Below are positions 53,393-62,354 of a DNA stretch of 64,000 bases, piece by piece. Each line of letters starts with the position of its first letter. Position 1 is the first letter of the stretch. This DNA is from Bacteroidia bacterium (lineage in GTDB: Bacteria; Bacteroidota; Bacteroidia; Cytophagales; JAAEPT01): contig JAUIJC010000007.1 of the NCBI GenBank assembly GCA_030431525.1, positions 57,434 through 121,433 on the forward strand. The letters run 5' to 3'. A program made the translations under genes and the position numbers. Below the pieces are notes generated by a model, which saw nothing but the letters and a program-made list of their open reading frames with translations, had not been told where the DNA came from and ran no database searches.

Positions 53393-53839
53393 ATGATGGG
53401 AAAAAGAAAAAAGGTCGCTTTGGTGGCCCATGACAATAAGAAGCAAGAGTTGTTGGCTTGGGCCAAGGAGAACCGCGAGCAATTGATTCGCCATGAATTG
53501 TTTGCTACGGGCACAACTGGAAAGCTATTGGAAGAGGTGTTAGACGTGCCTGTCAAGCGCTTCTTGAGCGGTCCGCTCGGAGGTGACCAGCAGATTGGTG
53601 CTGCTATCGCTGAAGGAGATATCAACATGCTTATCTTCTTCTGGGATGCCTTGGAAAGCCAGCCACATGATCCTGATGTGAAAGCGTTGCTTCGTATAGC
53701 TGTGGTATGGAACATTCCTGTTGCAAGTACACGTAGCTCTGCCGACTTTATGATCACTTCTCCTTTGTTTGATCAGGAGTACGAAAAGGCGCATCCTGAT
53801 TTTGCGGCTTATACAAACCGCAAGGTGCCTTCGAAATAA
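53393..53839 (+). CDS. mgsA: Methylglyoxal synthase
   Basis: Converts dihydroxyacetone phosphate to methylglyoxal and phosphate, a bypass of lower glycolysis. 148 residues. Family signatures: [43 protein letters not shown] with catalytic-type Asp residues, [20 protein letters not shown] and [11 protein letters not shown]. Two consecutive ATG codons (53393 and 53396) are both possible starts. Monocistronic or the last gene after purE; a terminator follows. Confidence 0.95.
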   Translation: MMGKRKKVALVAHDNKKQELLAWAKENREQLIRHELFATGTTGKLLEEVLDVPVKRFLSGPLGGDQQIGAAIAEGDINMLIFFWDALESQPHDPDVKALLRIAVVWNIPVASTRSSADFMITSPLFDQEYEKAHPDFAAYTNRKVPSK

Positions 53840-53853
53840 TTGGGGGCTTGAAA

Positions 53854-53893
53854 TAAAAAAAGGGCATTTTCCATATTGGAAAATGCCCTTTTT
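53854..53893. terminator. Bidirectional terminator
   Basis: Stem AAAAGGGCATTTTCC/GGAAAATGCCCTTTT with the loop ATATT, A and T flanks on both sides. It separates mgsA from the convergent T9SS gene. Confidence 0.92.
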
Positions 53894-53896
53894 GTT

Positions 53897-54886
53897 TTAG
53901 CGCTGGATGCTGATTGGAATTGTCTCTATGCCTTGTTCTGCGATAATCCGCAGGTAGTAGATCCCGTTGGGAAGTTTGTCTGGAAGGCTTAGACTGGCGA
54001 AGCCCTCAATGGTATTTTGCCCATATTGGTGGATGACAATCCCTTGGTTGTTTTGGAGGCTTACGCTCTGAATATTTTTTCCCGTTAGGTAGAAGGTCTG
54101 GTCGGTAATGGGGTTCGGAAAGACTTTAGTAAGAGTACTTGCACCTTGACCAAGGCTTGCAACTGAGGAATATTGTCTGTTCCCGTTCTCATCAATAATA
54201 CCCACTCGGAAATAGATGAAGCCATTGTCAGGAAGAGTGATGTCTTGTGTTCCTGAGAAAGTGTTCGAGGTGATGAAGTCAAGGTCCTCAAAGGTGCTTC
54301 CATCGTAACTTCCTTCGATGACAAGTTCAGAGCCTGTGCCATCGATCACCTCGTTTTTCCATGCGAGGGAAACGGATCCATCAGCGTTGTGTTCTGCATT
54401 TAAGGAATAAACTGCAACGACGGGAAGGACAACCTCTCCTCCAAACTGAGTGAACCGATAAGGGCCAGAGAAGTTGCCGTTTTTCTCCTCCCAAACATTG
54501 CCTCCGCCGATTTTTACTTTTTCATTGTTATTGTTTCCAATCCCACGTAATAGACCACCACTTGCAATTTCGATAATGGCATCTTCGTCAAGGAAGATTT
54601 TAGAGTCTTCAAATGATAGTATTCCATTAACTGTAATCTGCAAATTCGGTGTTGAGCTGTTATAAAGGTTTCCTGTGGAAATAGTAACAGTGTGCCCTGA
54701 CTGAATAATCACCTCATCGCCATCTGAAATGGTGTTTGACCAAGTGGATGCATCGGTCCAGTCACCGCTTTGGAGACTGACGATACGTTCAGCCATGGCA
54801 TTGTTGCCAAGGCTTAATAGGAAAATGCTTAGGCTGGCCAAGCTGATTAGTGTGTGCTGTAAGGTGTTGGGTAGTGTGTATGCCAT
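53897..54886 (-). CDS. Secreted T9SS protein, paralogue of the next minus-strand gene
   Basis: 329 residues. Signal peptide with hydrophobic core LISLASLSIFLLSLG, mature from about AERIVSL. The N-domain reads DWTDASTWSNTISDGDEVIIQSGHTV (adjoining motifs), a parallel-beta-type start common in surface proteins, then a domain with VLPVVAVYSLNAEHN, and a sorting domain from VFPNPITDQTFYL to IPISIQR. It shares these blocks with the gene at 55333-56313. An adhesive or scaffolding role is inferred from the layout. Confidence 0.87.
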   Translation of the reverse strand: MAYTLPNTLQHTLISLASLSIFLLSLGNNAMAERIVSLQSGDWTDASTWSNTISDGDEVIIQSGHTVTISTGNLYNSSTPNLQITVNGILSFEDSKIFLDEDAIIEIASGGLLRGIGNNNNEKVKIGGGNVWEEKNGNFSGPYRFTQFGGEVVLPVVAVYSLNAEHNADGSVSLAWKNEVIDGTGSELVIEGSYDGSTFEDLDFITSNTFSGTQDITLPDNGFIYFRVGIIDENGNRQYSSVASLGQGASTLTKVFPNPITDQTFYLTGKNIQSVSLQNNQGIVIHQYGQNTIEGFASLSLPDKLPNGIYYLRIIAEQGIETIPISIQR

Positions 54887-55271
54887 AAAAAATGGATTAA
54901 AAGTGAGCCTCGTGATTAAAAACTGTTAGGGTTGAAATACCCTACATTCAAAGTCAAAAATTGTTTACTCTCCCTTTTTACGGGTGTATAGTAGTATGGT
55001 TTGGTGTTAGGAATTTCCTAAGAAGGAGAGTGATCAACGGGTATAGGTGTAAGTTTTTACGCTTAATTGAATCAACCGAGGCGGGTTATGTGATAGATAT
55101 CGTGTTGGAGGTGGTGTTTGGCTATAGGGAGAGGTTTGTTAACGTTGACTTTAGGGTGTGCTGTTTTAAGCTGAAGTCTATGAAAATGGTATAGCCATTT
55201 GAGAAATTGAGTCGTTTTGCTCAAGAAAACTGACAAAACTCAGTGTAAAAAGATGCTTGGTCTGAAGAAAT
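54887..55271. other. Gap between two paralogous T9SS genes
   Basis: Apart from a terminator at its end, I see nothing supportable here. A plus-strand frame of 77 codons at 54961-55194 lacks coding character and a start context. Confidence 0.5.
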
Positions 55272-55305
55272 AAAAAAATCCAGCCTCCTGTCGGAGGCTG
55301 GATTG
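55272..55305 (-). terminator. Terminator of the upstream T9SS paralogue
   Basis: Minus-strand stem CAATCCAGCCTCC/GGAGGCTGGATT followed by seven T. It lies 28 bases after the gene that stops at 55333. Confidence 0.88.
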
Positions 55306-55332
55306 AATAGGATGTAACGATTATGTTGTTTT

Positions 55333-56313
55333 CTAGCGTTGAATAATGACAGGGATGGATTGCGCATTACTTTGGCGTACAACCTCAAGGTAATACATGC
55401 CATTTGGTAAGTTGTCAGGCAAGAAGAGTTCATTGAAATCTTCGCGGTAATTCTTTTCAAACTGGTGAAGGAGAATTCCCGTGTTTTTTTTGAGGTTTAC
55501 TTCAATTATATCATTTCCTGTAAGGAAGAAAGATTCTCCTGAAACAGGGTTTGGGAAAACCTGAACTTGGATTTCACTACCATTGTTAAGACTAGTAATG
55601 GCCGAATAGATTCGGTTTCCTTCATCATCGATGATTCCTATGCGGAAATAGATGTGGGGATAGCTATTAATTGCTGCCTCTTGTATTCCTGAGAATTCGT
55701 TTGACAGGATAAATTCGAGGTCAGAAAATGCTTTACCATCGAGACTCCCTTGAATTACCAATTCGGACGGAGTGCCGTCTATAATCTCGTTGACCCAAGA
55801 AATGGTTGTGGTTTTTTCGTCTGTTTGGGATGCTTTTAGAGAATAGACTGCCACTACAGGAAGTACAGTCACTCCCCCTGATTTCGTAAATTGATATGGG
55901 CCATTCACTCGTCCATCATTGGCTGTCCAAACGAAATCGTTACCGATTTTTAATTTTTCGCCATTGCCTGTACCAGTGCTTTCCATATAGCCTCCAGAGC
56001 TAATGCTAACGGTTGCGTCTTCATCTAAAATGAGCTTGCCATTCACAAATTCAAGAACACCATCAATTCTAATGGAAAGGTTTAGTGGGTTGCTGTTGTA
56101 TACATTCCCGCTGTTAATGTAAATGATGTCACCAGCTTGGATAATGACTTCATCGCCATCGCTGATTGTTCCAGACCAGGTGCTTGGGTCTTCCCAACCA
56201 CCGCTTCCTTGGCTGTAGATTGTTGCGGCTTGTGTGGTGTACCCGACTAAAAGGAAGGTGATAAGCGCAAAGAAACGCCTCCCTAAAGGGATTGAGGGTA
56301 TAGTTTTATCCAT
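55333..56313 (-). CDS. Secreted T9SS protein, paralogue of the neighbouring gene
   Basis: 326 residues. Signal peptide core RRFFALITFLLVGYTTQA, mature from ATIYSQGSGG. The N-domain WEDPSTWSGTISDGDEVIIQ, LKIGNDFVW, the VLPVVAVYSLKA domain and the sorting domain VFPNPVSGESFFL to IPVIIQR all align with the gene at 53897-54886. The pair is a clear tandem duplication; the two proteins are of equal length and architecture. Confidence 0.87.
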   Translation of the reverse strand: MDKTIPSIPLGRRFFALITFLLVGYTTQAATIYSQGSGGWEDPSTWSGTISDGDEVIIQAGDIIYINSGNVYNSNPLNLSIRIDGVLEFVNGKLILDEDATVSISSGGYMESTGTGNGEKLKIGNDFVWTANDGRVNGPYQFTKSGGVTVLPVVAVYSLKASQTDEKTTTISWVNEIIDGTPSELVIQGSLDGKAFSDLEFILSNEFSGIQEAAINSYPHIYFRIGIIDDEGNRIYSAITSLNNGSEIQVQVFPNPVSGESFFLTGNDIIEVNLKKNTGILLHQFEKNYREDFNELFLPDNLPNGMYYLEVVRQSNAQSIPVIIQR

Positions 56314-56402
56314 TTTAAAAAAGGCTTAAAGTGAGATTTGAATGAAATAAGCAGTTTTTATGCCGCTTATTTCATTATAAAAGTCAGTTGTTTTGACTTT
56401 GG

Positions 56403-57119
56403 TTAGGCGTTTTTCTCCAATTGATTGATCATCGCTCGGAAATCCTTCGGGTAGGGGGCGTCAGCAGTGATGCTTTCTCCTTTAAGGTTTTCGAAGGTGA
56501 GTGACCAAGCATGAAGGGCGACGCGTTTGAAGAGCGGTTCTTCTTCGGTACCACGCTTCAGGTTGAATTTCCGTTTGATTTCCGAAAGGTAAATCGGCTT
56601 ACCACCGTACAAGGTGTCACCAACGAGGGGCATGCCGTAATGTGACATGTGAATCCTGATTTGGTGCATACGGCCAGTGAGCGGTTTGCACTCAATGAGG
56701 GTATGGTGACGATAAATGCGACCAGTTCGGATGACGGTTTGGGAAGGTTTTCCTTCAGGGTCAATGCGGACATTTCCTCGTGAGAGGGTAAGGATGGGGC
56801 GGTCGATTTTGATGGGTTCCAAATCATGGATGCCCTCCACCAAGCAATGGTAGATTTTATCCACCTTCCGTTTTTCAAACTGAATGGAAAGGTGACGGTG
56901 CGCCTCAGGGTTTTTGGCGAAGGCAATGATGCCTGAGGTTTCCTTGTCGAGGCGGTGGCAGACTTGAATGTCGTCATAAACCGCTTTGGCAATGGTCAAC
57001 AGGTTGACATCCGTTTTGCGGTCTTCCATCACCGCAAGGTGCGGAGGTTTGTTTAAAATCAGGAAGTCATCGTCTTCGTAAACGATGAGGTCTTTAAGCT
57101 TATAGGTATTAGGCTTCAT
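56403..57119 (-). CDS. RluA-family RNA pseudouridine synthase
   Basis: 238 residues. Active-site motif VCHRLDKETSGIIAFAK with the catalytic Asp near residue 57; substrate motifs PLTGRMHQIRIHMSHYGMPLVGDTLYGG. No N-terminal S4 domain, so it is one of the short RluA-type enzymes; the exact target uridine (rRNA or tRNA) cannot be told. The gene overlaps the kinase gene upstream by 11 bases, so the two are translationally linked. Confidence 0.92.
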   Translation of the reverse strand: MKPNTYKLKDLIVYEDDDFLILNKPPHLAVMEDRKTDVNLLTIAKAVYDDIQVCHRLDKETSGIIAFAKNPEAHRHLSIQFEKRKVDKIYHCLVEGIHDLEPIKIDRPILTLSRGNVRIDPEGKPSQTVIRTGRIYRHHTLIECKPLTGRMHQIRIHMSHYGMPLVGDTLYGGKPIYLSEIKRKFNLKRGTEEEPLFKRVALHAWSLTFENLKGESITADAPYPKDFRAMINQLEKNA

Positions 57120-58200
57120 TCAGAATATTTCGGTCAACTGCCTTGAGGGTGAAGGTAAACTTCGTACCCTTTTGTGGGCTGCTCTCAAGGAGAATGTTGG
57201 ATTTGTGTGCCTCGATGATATGCTTCACAATGGCAAGTCCCAGACCTGTTCCTCCCATTTCGCGGGAGCGACTTTTTTCCACCCGATAGAAGCGCTCAAA
57301 GATTCGATCTTGATGCTCCTCCGGAATGCCGGGGCCATTGTCTTGCACACAAATTTCGACCTCCTTGTCCTTCTTTTGCAAATGAACTTTGATAATAGGA
57401 CTACTTCCTCCGTATTTAATTCCGTTTTCGACCAAATTTTTGACCACTTGCCCGATGCGGAATTCATCTGCATGAACGATGAGTTCCTCTTTTGGAGCGA
57501 TTACTTCGACGGTTGCCTTTCGCTCTTTGGCAATGGCGCCACATTGGTCAAAAGCATCCTGCACCAAGTGTTTTAAATTCACTTTGGCAATTTTCATCTT
57601 GGTTTCTCCCGTCTCCATTTGTGAGATGGAGAGCAGGTCTTGTACCAAGTTGTCGAGATGGTCGAGGCTTCTCGCGGATTTCTGAAGGAATTTGTCACGG
57701 ACACGCTCATCGTCCATAGCGCCATCCAAAAGCGTGTGGATAAACCCTTGAGCAGAAAAAATTGGGGTTTTCAGTTCGTGGGAGACATTGGCCAAAAACT
57801 CACGACGGAACTCTTCCATCCTTTTGAGCTTCTCAATTTCCCTTTCCTTTCGGTTGGCGAAGGTGTAGAGCTCTTGGCTGATTTTCTTGGCCGGCATGTT
57901 GATGTTCCTGTCCCGTTGGATTTTTTTCCCTTGGAAATGCTCGAATACCCCATAAACCTTCCGTAGCTCTCTAAAAATCAAGATTTCAAGGAGGACAAAG
58001 GAAAGGAGGTACACCGACATAAAAGTAACGGCAAGGGTGATGAGGAGTGCCGTTGTGGAGACGGAGTCAGAGAAGCCCAAGGCGAGTCCAGCCAATATGC
58101 TTACGACTACGGCTTGTAGGAAGGCAACCGACCTTGAGTTGAACAACATAAGTGCGCTTTGTGAGACCATAGCGAGAAAAAAAGTTTCTCGAAGGTCCAA
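57109..58200 (-). CDS. PhoR-like membrane sensor histidine kinase
   Basis: 363 residues. Two membrane regions (about 8-40 and 50-75) with hardly any periplasmic part, a linker helix, and the kinase core with H141 in FLANVSHELKTPIF, N box VVKNLVENGIKYGG, G1 VQDNGPGIPEEH, F box FERFYRVEKSR and G2 GGTGLGLAIVKHI. The layout resembles PhoR. No response regulator gene is adjacent in the window; the gene is followed by the pseudouridine synthase with an 11-base overlap. Confidence 0.93.
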   Translation of the reverse strand: MDLRETFFLAMVSQSALMLFNSRSVAFLQAVVVSILAGLALGFSDSVSTTALLITLAVTFMSVYLLSFVLLEILIFRELRKVYGVFEHFQGKKIQRDRNINMPAKKISQELYTFANRKEREIEKLKRMEEFRREFLANVSHELKTPIFSAQGFIHTLLDGAMDDERVRDKFLQKSARSLDHLDNLVQDLLSISQMETGETKMKIAKVNLKHLVQDAFDQCGAIAKERKATVEVIAPKEELIVHADEFRIGQVVKNLVENGIKYGGSSPIIKVHLQKKDKEVEICVQDNGPGIPEEHQDRIFERFYRVEKSRSREMGGTGLGLAIVKHIIEAHKSNILLESSPQKGTKFTFTLKAVDRNILNEA

Positions 58201-58281
58201 CTTTAATATTTCGTAGGTATGAGGTTTGGGTTAACAGTAGTTAAGGAAAAATGGTTTCGTGCATTTTTCCGCCGCTACATA

Positions 58282-59622
58282 TCATTCTCCAAACAACTCA
58301 GCCAACTTTTGTTCTAACTGTTGGCCTCTAAGGTTTTTGCCAATGACCTTTCCGTTTTGGTCAAGGAGGAAGGTGGTCGGGATGCCTTTGACCTGATACA
58401 TTTGGGCGGGAGCCGACTGCCAACGCTTGAGGTCGGAAACATGGTTTGGCCAAGTCAGTTGGTCGCGCTCGATGGCCTTCTCCCAGCTTTCTTTGTTGTG
58501 GTCAAGGGAGACGCTGTACACCGTAAATCCTTTGTCTTTGTACTTGTTGTAGAGGCGCACCACATTTGGATTTTCTCGACGGCATGGTCCACACCATGAT
58601 GCCCAGAAGTCGATAAGCACGATTTGTCCACGGAGGGAGGAAAGTTTGATAGGGTCTCCAGATGGGCTTGGCAATTCAATGTTTGGAGCAGGTTCCCCGA
58701 TTTCAGGTGCATGTGGGAAAGAGCTCAAGGTGGCCATGGCATTTTCGGATTCTGGGAAATCCGTGCTGTAGGCCTTTGCCAGCTGACGGGCGAATTCGCC
58801 GTTGAATTTGCGGATGTAGGAAATCAAAGCTTCATAAACCAATGCTTTTTCCTGTCCTTCGGCCATTCTGAGAACGGTAGCGGTTTCCAGTCCAAGAGCC
58901 TTGTCACCCTCGTTGTTGAAGAAGTTCGTGAAGTAGTTGTCCACCTTGCGGTCGATGATGTCGCCTTTCCAAAAACGCTCATCAGCAAAAGCATTTCTGC
59001 CAAAGTAGTTGAGCTTTGTAGTGTTGGAATCAATCATCAGGAAGCCCGACACATCATGCAAATAGCTCTGTTTTGGGGTAGAACTATGGAGGTCATGAAG
59101 GTAGCCCTTGTGCGTTTCTTGGAGGGCCATCCAATCATTGGTGATTTGCCCCATCACAACGCGGAACTGCTCAGGGTTTTTCTGGCGCAAGTTTGTTTTT
59201 TGAGCCTGAAGGTAGGTGGAGTCCAAAGACCAGCGTGTTTGGTCATAGCGTTTACATTCATCGCGGAATGCTTGGAACTTCACTTGTTCTGGGTCGTTAA
59301 TGACACGCAGGTTTGTTTTTAGCTCCGCTCCATTTCCCTCAAAACTCAATGAGGTTCCGTGGTAAAGGAACTCACCCGAATTTTCTTCCGAAAATCCCAA
59401 GCGGTAGGGGCCATGAACAAAACCTTCGGAGAGCTTAAGATTGAATTTTCCTTTCTTGACTTCAGCGGAGTCAGCCTTGATAAGGTGGGTGCCAAAATGG
59501 TCGAACAGGTAGATGAACTTCGCCGAATCAGCGTTGGTCAATTTTCCCTTCAAGGAGGTCCCTTTGCCCATGGCCAAGTTGGTCAGGGCGATAAAAGCAA
59601 GTAATAGGAATGAAATGCGCAT
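58282..59622 (-). CDS. TlpA-like periplasmic thiol-disulfide oxidoreductase with a DUF4369-type N-domain
   Basis: 446 residues. Signal peptide MRISFLLLAFIALTNLAMG. The N-terminal DUF4369-like domain (about 22-125: LKGKLTNADSAKFIYLFDHFGTHLIKADS) and a helical middle are typical of Bacteroidota TlpA-like proteins. The C-terminal thioredoxin domain has WASWCGPCRRENP with the CxxC pair near residue 340, and the cis-Pro segment GIPTTFLLD. Reduces disulfides in the periplasm; partner unknown. Confidence 0.93.
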   Translation of the reverse strand: MRISFLLLAFIALTNLAMGKGTSLKGKLTNADSAKFIYLFDHFGTHLIKADSAEVKKGKFNLKLSEGFVHGPYRLGFSEENSGEFLYHGTSLSFEGNGAELKTNLRVINDPEQVKFQAFRDECKRYDQTRWSLDSTYLQAQKTNLRQKNPEQFRVVMGQITNDWMALQETHKGYLHDLHSSTPKQSYLHDVSGFLMIDSNTTKLNYFGRNAFADERFWKGDIIDRKVDNYFTNFFNNEGDKALGLETATVLRMAEGQEKALVYEALISYIRKFNGEFARQLAKAYSTDFPESENAMATLSSFPHAPEIGEPAPNIELPSPSGDPIKLSSLRGQIVLIDFWASWCGPCRRENPNVVRLYNKYKDKGFTVYSVSLDHNKESWEKAIERDQLTWPNHVSDLKRWQSAPAQMYQVKGIPTTFLLDQNGKVIGKNLRGQQLEQKLAELFGE

Positions 59623-59751
59623 GGGAGCGAAAATAGGAAAAAGTAGGGCGAAATGCTTTGGCTAAAGGAGAATATCAGGTTTTCGTGTTAAGCCATGTAG
59701 GAGTGGAGCCCAGTGTTGTTTCACAAAGGATTGGGAAACCTAAACTCTGTG

Positions 59752-59886
59752 TCGACCCCACCTCTGTCCTCCCCTTATCCAAGGGGAGGAGATACCATCA
59801 GCCCAAAGTGAAAGACTACATTTGGCAAGTCTATGCTGTAACTTTCTCCTCCCCTTAGATAAGGGGAGGACAGAGGAGGGGTTGAA
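59752..59886. repeat. Inverted repeat with 51-base arms rich in CTCCCCTTATC
   Basis: Arms 59752-59802 and 59836-59886 match as inverse complements with about eight differences; each arm itself contains the palindrome CTCCCCTTATC-AAGGGGAG. The spacer is 33 bases. It lies in the 376-base gap between two minus-strand genes; the flanks show nothing else before the terminator. Confidence 0.85.
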
Positions 59887-59932
59887 TTCTTGGGCTTAAT
59901 GCAGAAGCATTGGGCAATATTTCTAAAAAAAT

Positions 59933-59981
59933 AATAGAGCTTAGTCATCGCTTCTTTAAGAAGGACAGACTAAGCTCTATT
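59933..59981 (-). terminator. Terminator of the DUF3108 gene
   Basis: Stem AATAGAGCTTAGTC/GACTAAGCTCTATT with a 21-base loop; on the minus strand it is followed by ATTTTTTTA. Confidence 0.8.
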
Positions 59982-59998
59982 GGTAATGTTGAATCTGT

Positions 59999-60811
59999 TT
60001 ATCGGGCGTAGTTCAAGGAATGTTGGAGACCTTTGTGCTCCTTGATGTCCATTTCCACTGCCCCGACAAACATATCGGCTTTTACTTTCAGTGGAATCTT
60101 GTTTTTGTCATCAGACAACCAAACCTTCAGGGCATCCTTACCATCGAATAATCCGTTTTTGGGCATGATGGGCACCAGTTTGATGGCGCGCATTTTTCCC
60201 AATTTGGTTTTGATGGTTTCAACGCCTTGGTAGCGCACTTGGAAATCGTAGAATTCATCCTCAAAAAAAGCATTCACCTTTACGGTTTCCCCCACTTTCA
60301 TTTTTTTGTAGTCGATGCCCCTTAGGTAATAAAAGGCGCTAACCATGTCTTGGATGTCATTGGTCTTGGCGACATACTGCGTGTCCTTGACAGGATTCTT
60401 TTTCTTTTTGGTGTGGACCTGAATGGTTTTGCTGTTCTGGTCAAAAAGTGTGGTTTCCTGCAAGCGGTAGCTGTTTTCTCTGATGTCGCGATAGGCTTTT
60501 GCTGGAATCAATGAGCTGGTGTCCACATATGAGCGCCAAGTGTCGTTGATGTCATACATGGCAGAAATCACATTGGAGGACTTGCCGTGCACATCGAACT
60601 TGTAGCAGATTTTATCTTCAACTTTATAAAGCTTTGGGCTTACCGATAGGGTGGCTTCCCCTGCGGTGAAAAATCCATAGTGAAGTCTGTAGGTTAATAC
60701 CTCGCCTTGTGCGTAGCTACCTTTAAGACTGGTTTGTTTGGGTTGGTAATCAGCTGAAATAAAGCTGGTCAACAAACCGAACAACAGGGTATGAAAAAGC
60801 AATTTGCGCAT
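59999..60811 (-). CDS. Exported DUF3108 protein
   Basis: 270 residues from MRKLLFHTLLFGLLTSFISA. DUF3108 features: SYAQGEVLTYRLHYGFFTAGEATLSV near the start, YDINDTWRSYVDTSSLIPAKAYRDIRE, a basic stretch KKKKNPVKD, DMVSAFYYLRGIDY and LKVWLSDDKNKIPLKVKADMFVGAVEMDI. Probably periplasmic or outer-membrane-associated; function unknown. The frame is open to 60928, but that extension runs through the palindromic element, so the ATG at 60811 with the signal peptide is used. Confidence 0.9.
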   Translation of the reverse strand: MRKLLFHTLLFGLLTSFISADYQPKQTSLKGSYAQGEVLTYRLHYGFFTAGEATLSVSPKLYKVEDKICYKFDVHGKSSNVISAMYDINDTWRSYVDTSSLIPAKAYRDIRENSYRLQETTLFDQNSKTIQVHTKKKKNPVKDTQYVAKTNDIQDMVSAFYYLRGIDYKKMKVGETVKVNAFFEDEFYDFQVRYQGVETIKTKLGKMRAIKLVPIMPKNGLFDGKDALKVWLSDDKNKIPLKVKADMFVGAVEMDIKEHKGLQHSLNYAR

Positions 60812-60865
60812 AACTTCAATTTTGTCTTTTCTACTTAAAAGACAAAACACATACCACAATGGTTT

Positions 60866-61029
60866 AGCAAAAGCGAAACAATAAACAGAGCAAAGTCGAC
60901 TTGTTCTTTTGTCCACTGTTTGTATCAAATTGATTTAAGGTAGCTACGGCTATCTCTGCATCAATTTGATACAAACAGTGAACAAAATAACGTCGTCTTG
61001 GTTGTTCCGTTTATCATTTCGTTTTTGCT
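60866..61029. repeat. 164-bp palindromic element, copy 2
   Basis: Bounded by AGCAAAAG at 60866 and GTTTTTGCT ending at 61029. On the minus strand it starts exactly at the stop codon of the aminopeptidase gene (TAA at 61031-61029), as copy 1 does at floA. The inner stem CACTGTTTGTATCAAATTGA/TCAATTTGATACAAACAGTG is perfect, with loop TGCAGAGATAGCCGTAGCTACCTTAAA in two parts. It aligns to copy 1 along its full length. Confidence 0.92.
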
Positions 61030-62069
61030 TACAATACCCCGTATTGGGTCTTTAGGTATGTGATGTATTTTTTTAGGTCTCCGTCAAATTCTTCTTTAAA
61101 CTCCTTTTCAAAAATGTCCTGCTGGCCATCATACCGCAGATAAGCCATAAAGAACGTATTGTTCGGAAGCTCACTTTCTTTCAAGTAACGTTCGTAGCGT
61201 TCGGGTTGGTGGAAGCTGGAGACATCCATGTTTCTGAAGACGTTTGTGATGGCCTGTTGTTTTAGGCTGTCCTTATTATTCTCTGAAAGGTCCTCAGAAA
61301 AGGAAGCATAGGTCTCCGCCAGAGTGTTCGCTCCCTTGAGCACCTCCGTTGTAAAACGTTCGCTATCTGCTTGGCGTTCTATGAAATGTCGGTATTCGGC
61401 GGATTCAATCCCGTATTTTTGTTTCATGAAAAGCCTTGCACCTTCTGCGCCCACAAAATTTGCGAGGTTCTCGTTGTAGTGTACGCTGTCCTTAATGTAG
61501 ACGGTTCCGTGGGTGAGTTCGTGGATGATAAGTTCGGCGATGTCACCTTCTTCCCGTTTTAGGAAATTTGTGAGCACAGGATCCTTGAACCAACCAAGAG
61601 TGGACCAAGCTGTAACCTCTCGGATGGAGGTGTCGTAACCATCTTTGCCCAGCCGTTCTGCTTCCTTTTCTGCTTTTTTGTGATCGAAGAAGCCTTTGTA
61701 GGAAACGGTTCCCAACACGGGAAAAGTCCATTCGTAATCTTTCAGCGCATAAGGCTCGCAGGCGGTGACTACCCAGAGCGAAGTGTTTCCGCGCTGGTCA
61801 TACACAGTGGTGTAATTCTCTGAGGGATTGATGCCTAAAGAATCTATGGCGAATCGCTTGGCTTCCTGTACGATGAGAAGCTTGGACTTTAAGGAGTCTG
61901 GAAAAGTGGTGTCAGCCAGTAGGACGTCAATGTCTTGGGCGTTATTGATGATTTCCAGTTGCCCTTTGAGCTGTCCGATGCCATAGCCAATCAGCTTGTG
62001 GTGATAACAGCCAAGTCCGATAAGCAGAAGAAGGAAAAGTAGGGAGAGGCGCTTCAAGGTTTTCTTCAT
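61029..62069 (-). CDS. Envelope zinc aminopeptidase-like protein (PF10023-type)
   Basis: 346 residues. N-terminal hydrophobic segment LSLLFLLLLIGLGC, where the cysteine may form a lipobox. The zinc motif is IIHELTHGTVYI near residue 180, followed by NENLANFVGAEGARLFM, the third-ligand region, and ERQADSERF. The mix of AWSTLGWFKDPVLTNFL and HELTH is typical of the putative aminopeptidase family PF10023. Its TAA stop is the first triplet of the palindromic element. Confidence 0.88.
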   Translation of the reverse strand: MKKTLKRLSLLFLLLLIGLGCYHHKLIGYGIGQLKGQLEIINNAQDIDVLLADTTFPDSLKSKLLIVQEAKRFAIDSLGINPSENYTTVYDQRGNTSLWVVTACEPYALKDYEWTFPVLGTVSYKGFFDHKKAEKEAERLGKDGYDTSIREVTAWSTLGWFKDPVLTNFLKREEGDIAELIIHELTHGTVYIKDSVHYNENLANFVGAEGARLFMKQKYGIESAEYRHFIERQADSERFTTEVLKGANTLAETYASFSEDLSENNKDSLKQQAITNVFRNMDVSSFHQPERYERYLKESELPNNTFFMAYLRYDGQQDIFEKEFKEEFDGDLKKYITYLKTQYGVL

Positions 62070-62354
62070 ATTGAAAAATAGGAAATTGTGCGGGCAAATG
62101 GGAAGGGAGCTTTTGGGAAATCAATGGCAATTCGAAGAAAATTTTTGAAGAAATTTTCACCCCGCACATTGGATGCGGACCACCCCCGTTTGTTTGTAAT
62201 GTGTTCAATGAATGAGTGGCCGAAAAGAATTGTTACAGGCTGACTTTCATGGAATATCAAAACTTGAATTGTTATCTTTTCAAAGTTTGTAGGTAACTTC
62301 AGGTTTTCTGAATTAAATCCGAAAAAAACAATCAACCTTTTAAGCTATACCACT

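Noticed and set aside
54961..55194. 77-codon plus-strand frame between the T9SS paralogues
   Set aside because: No coding character, start site or family resemblance.
60812..60928. N-terminal extension of the DUF3108 gene
   Set aside because: It would translate part of the palindromic element and bury the signal peptide.
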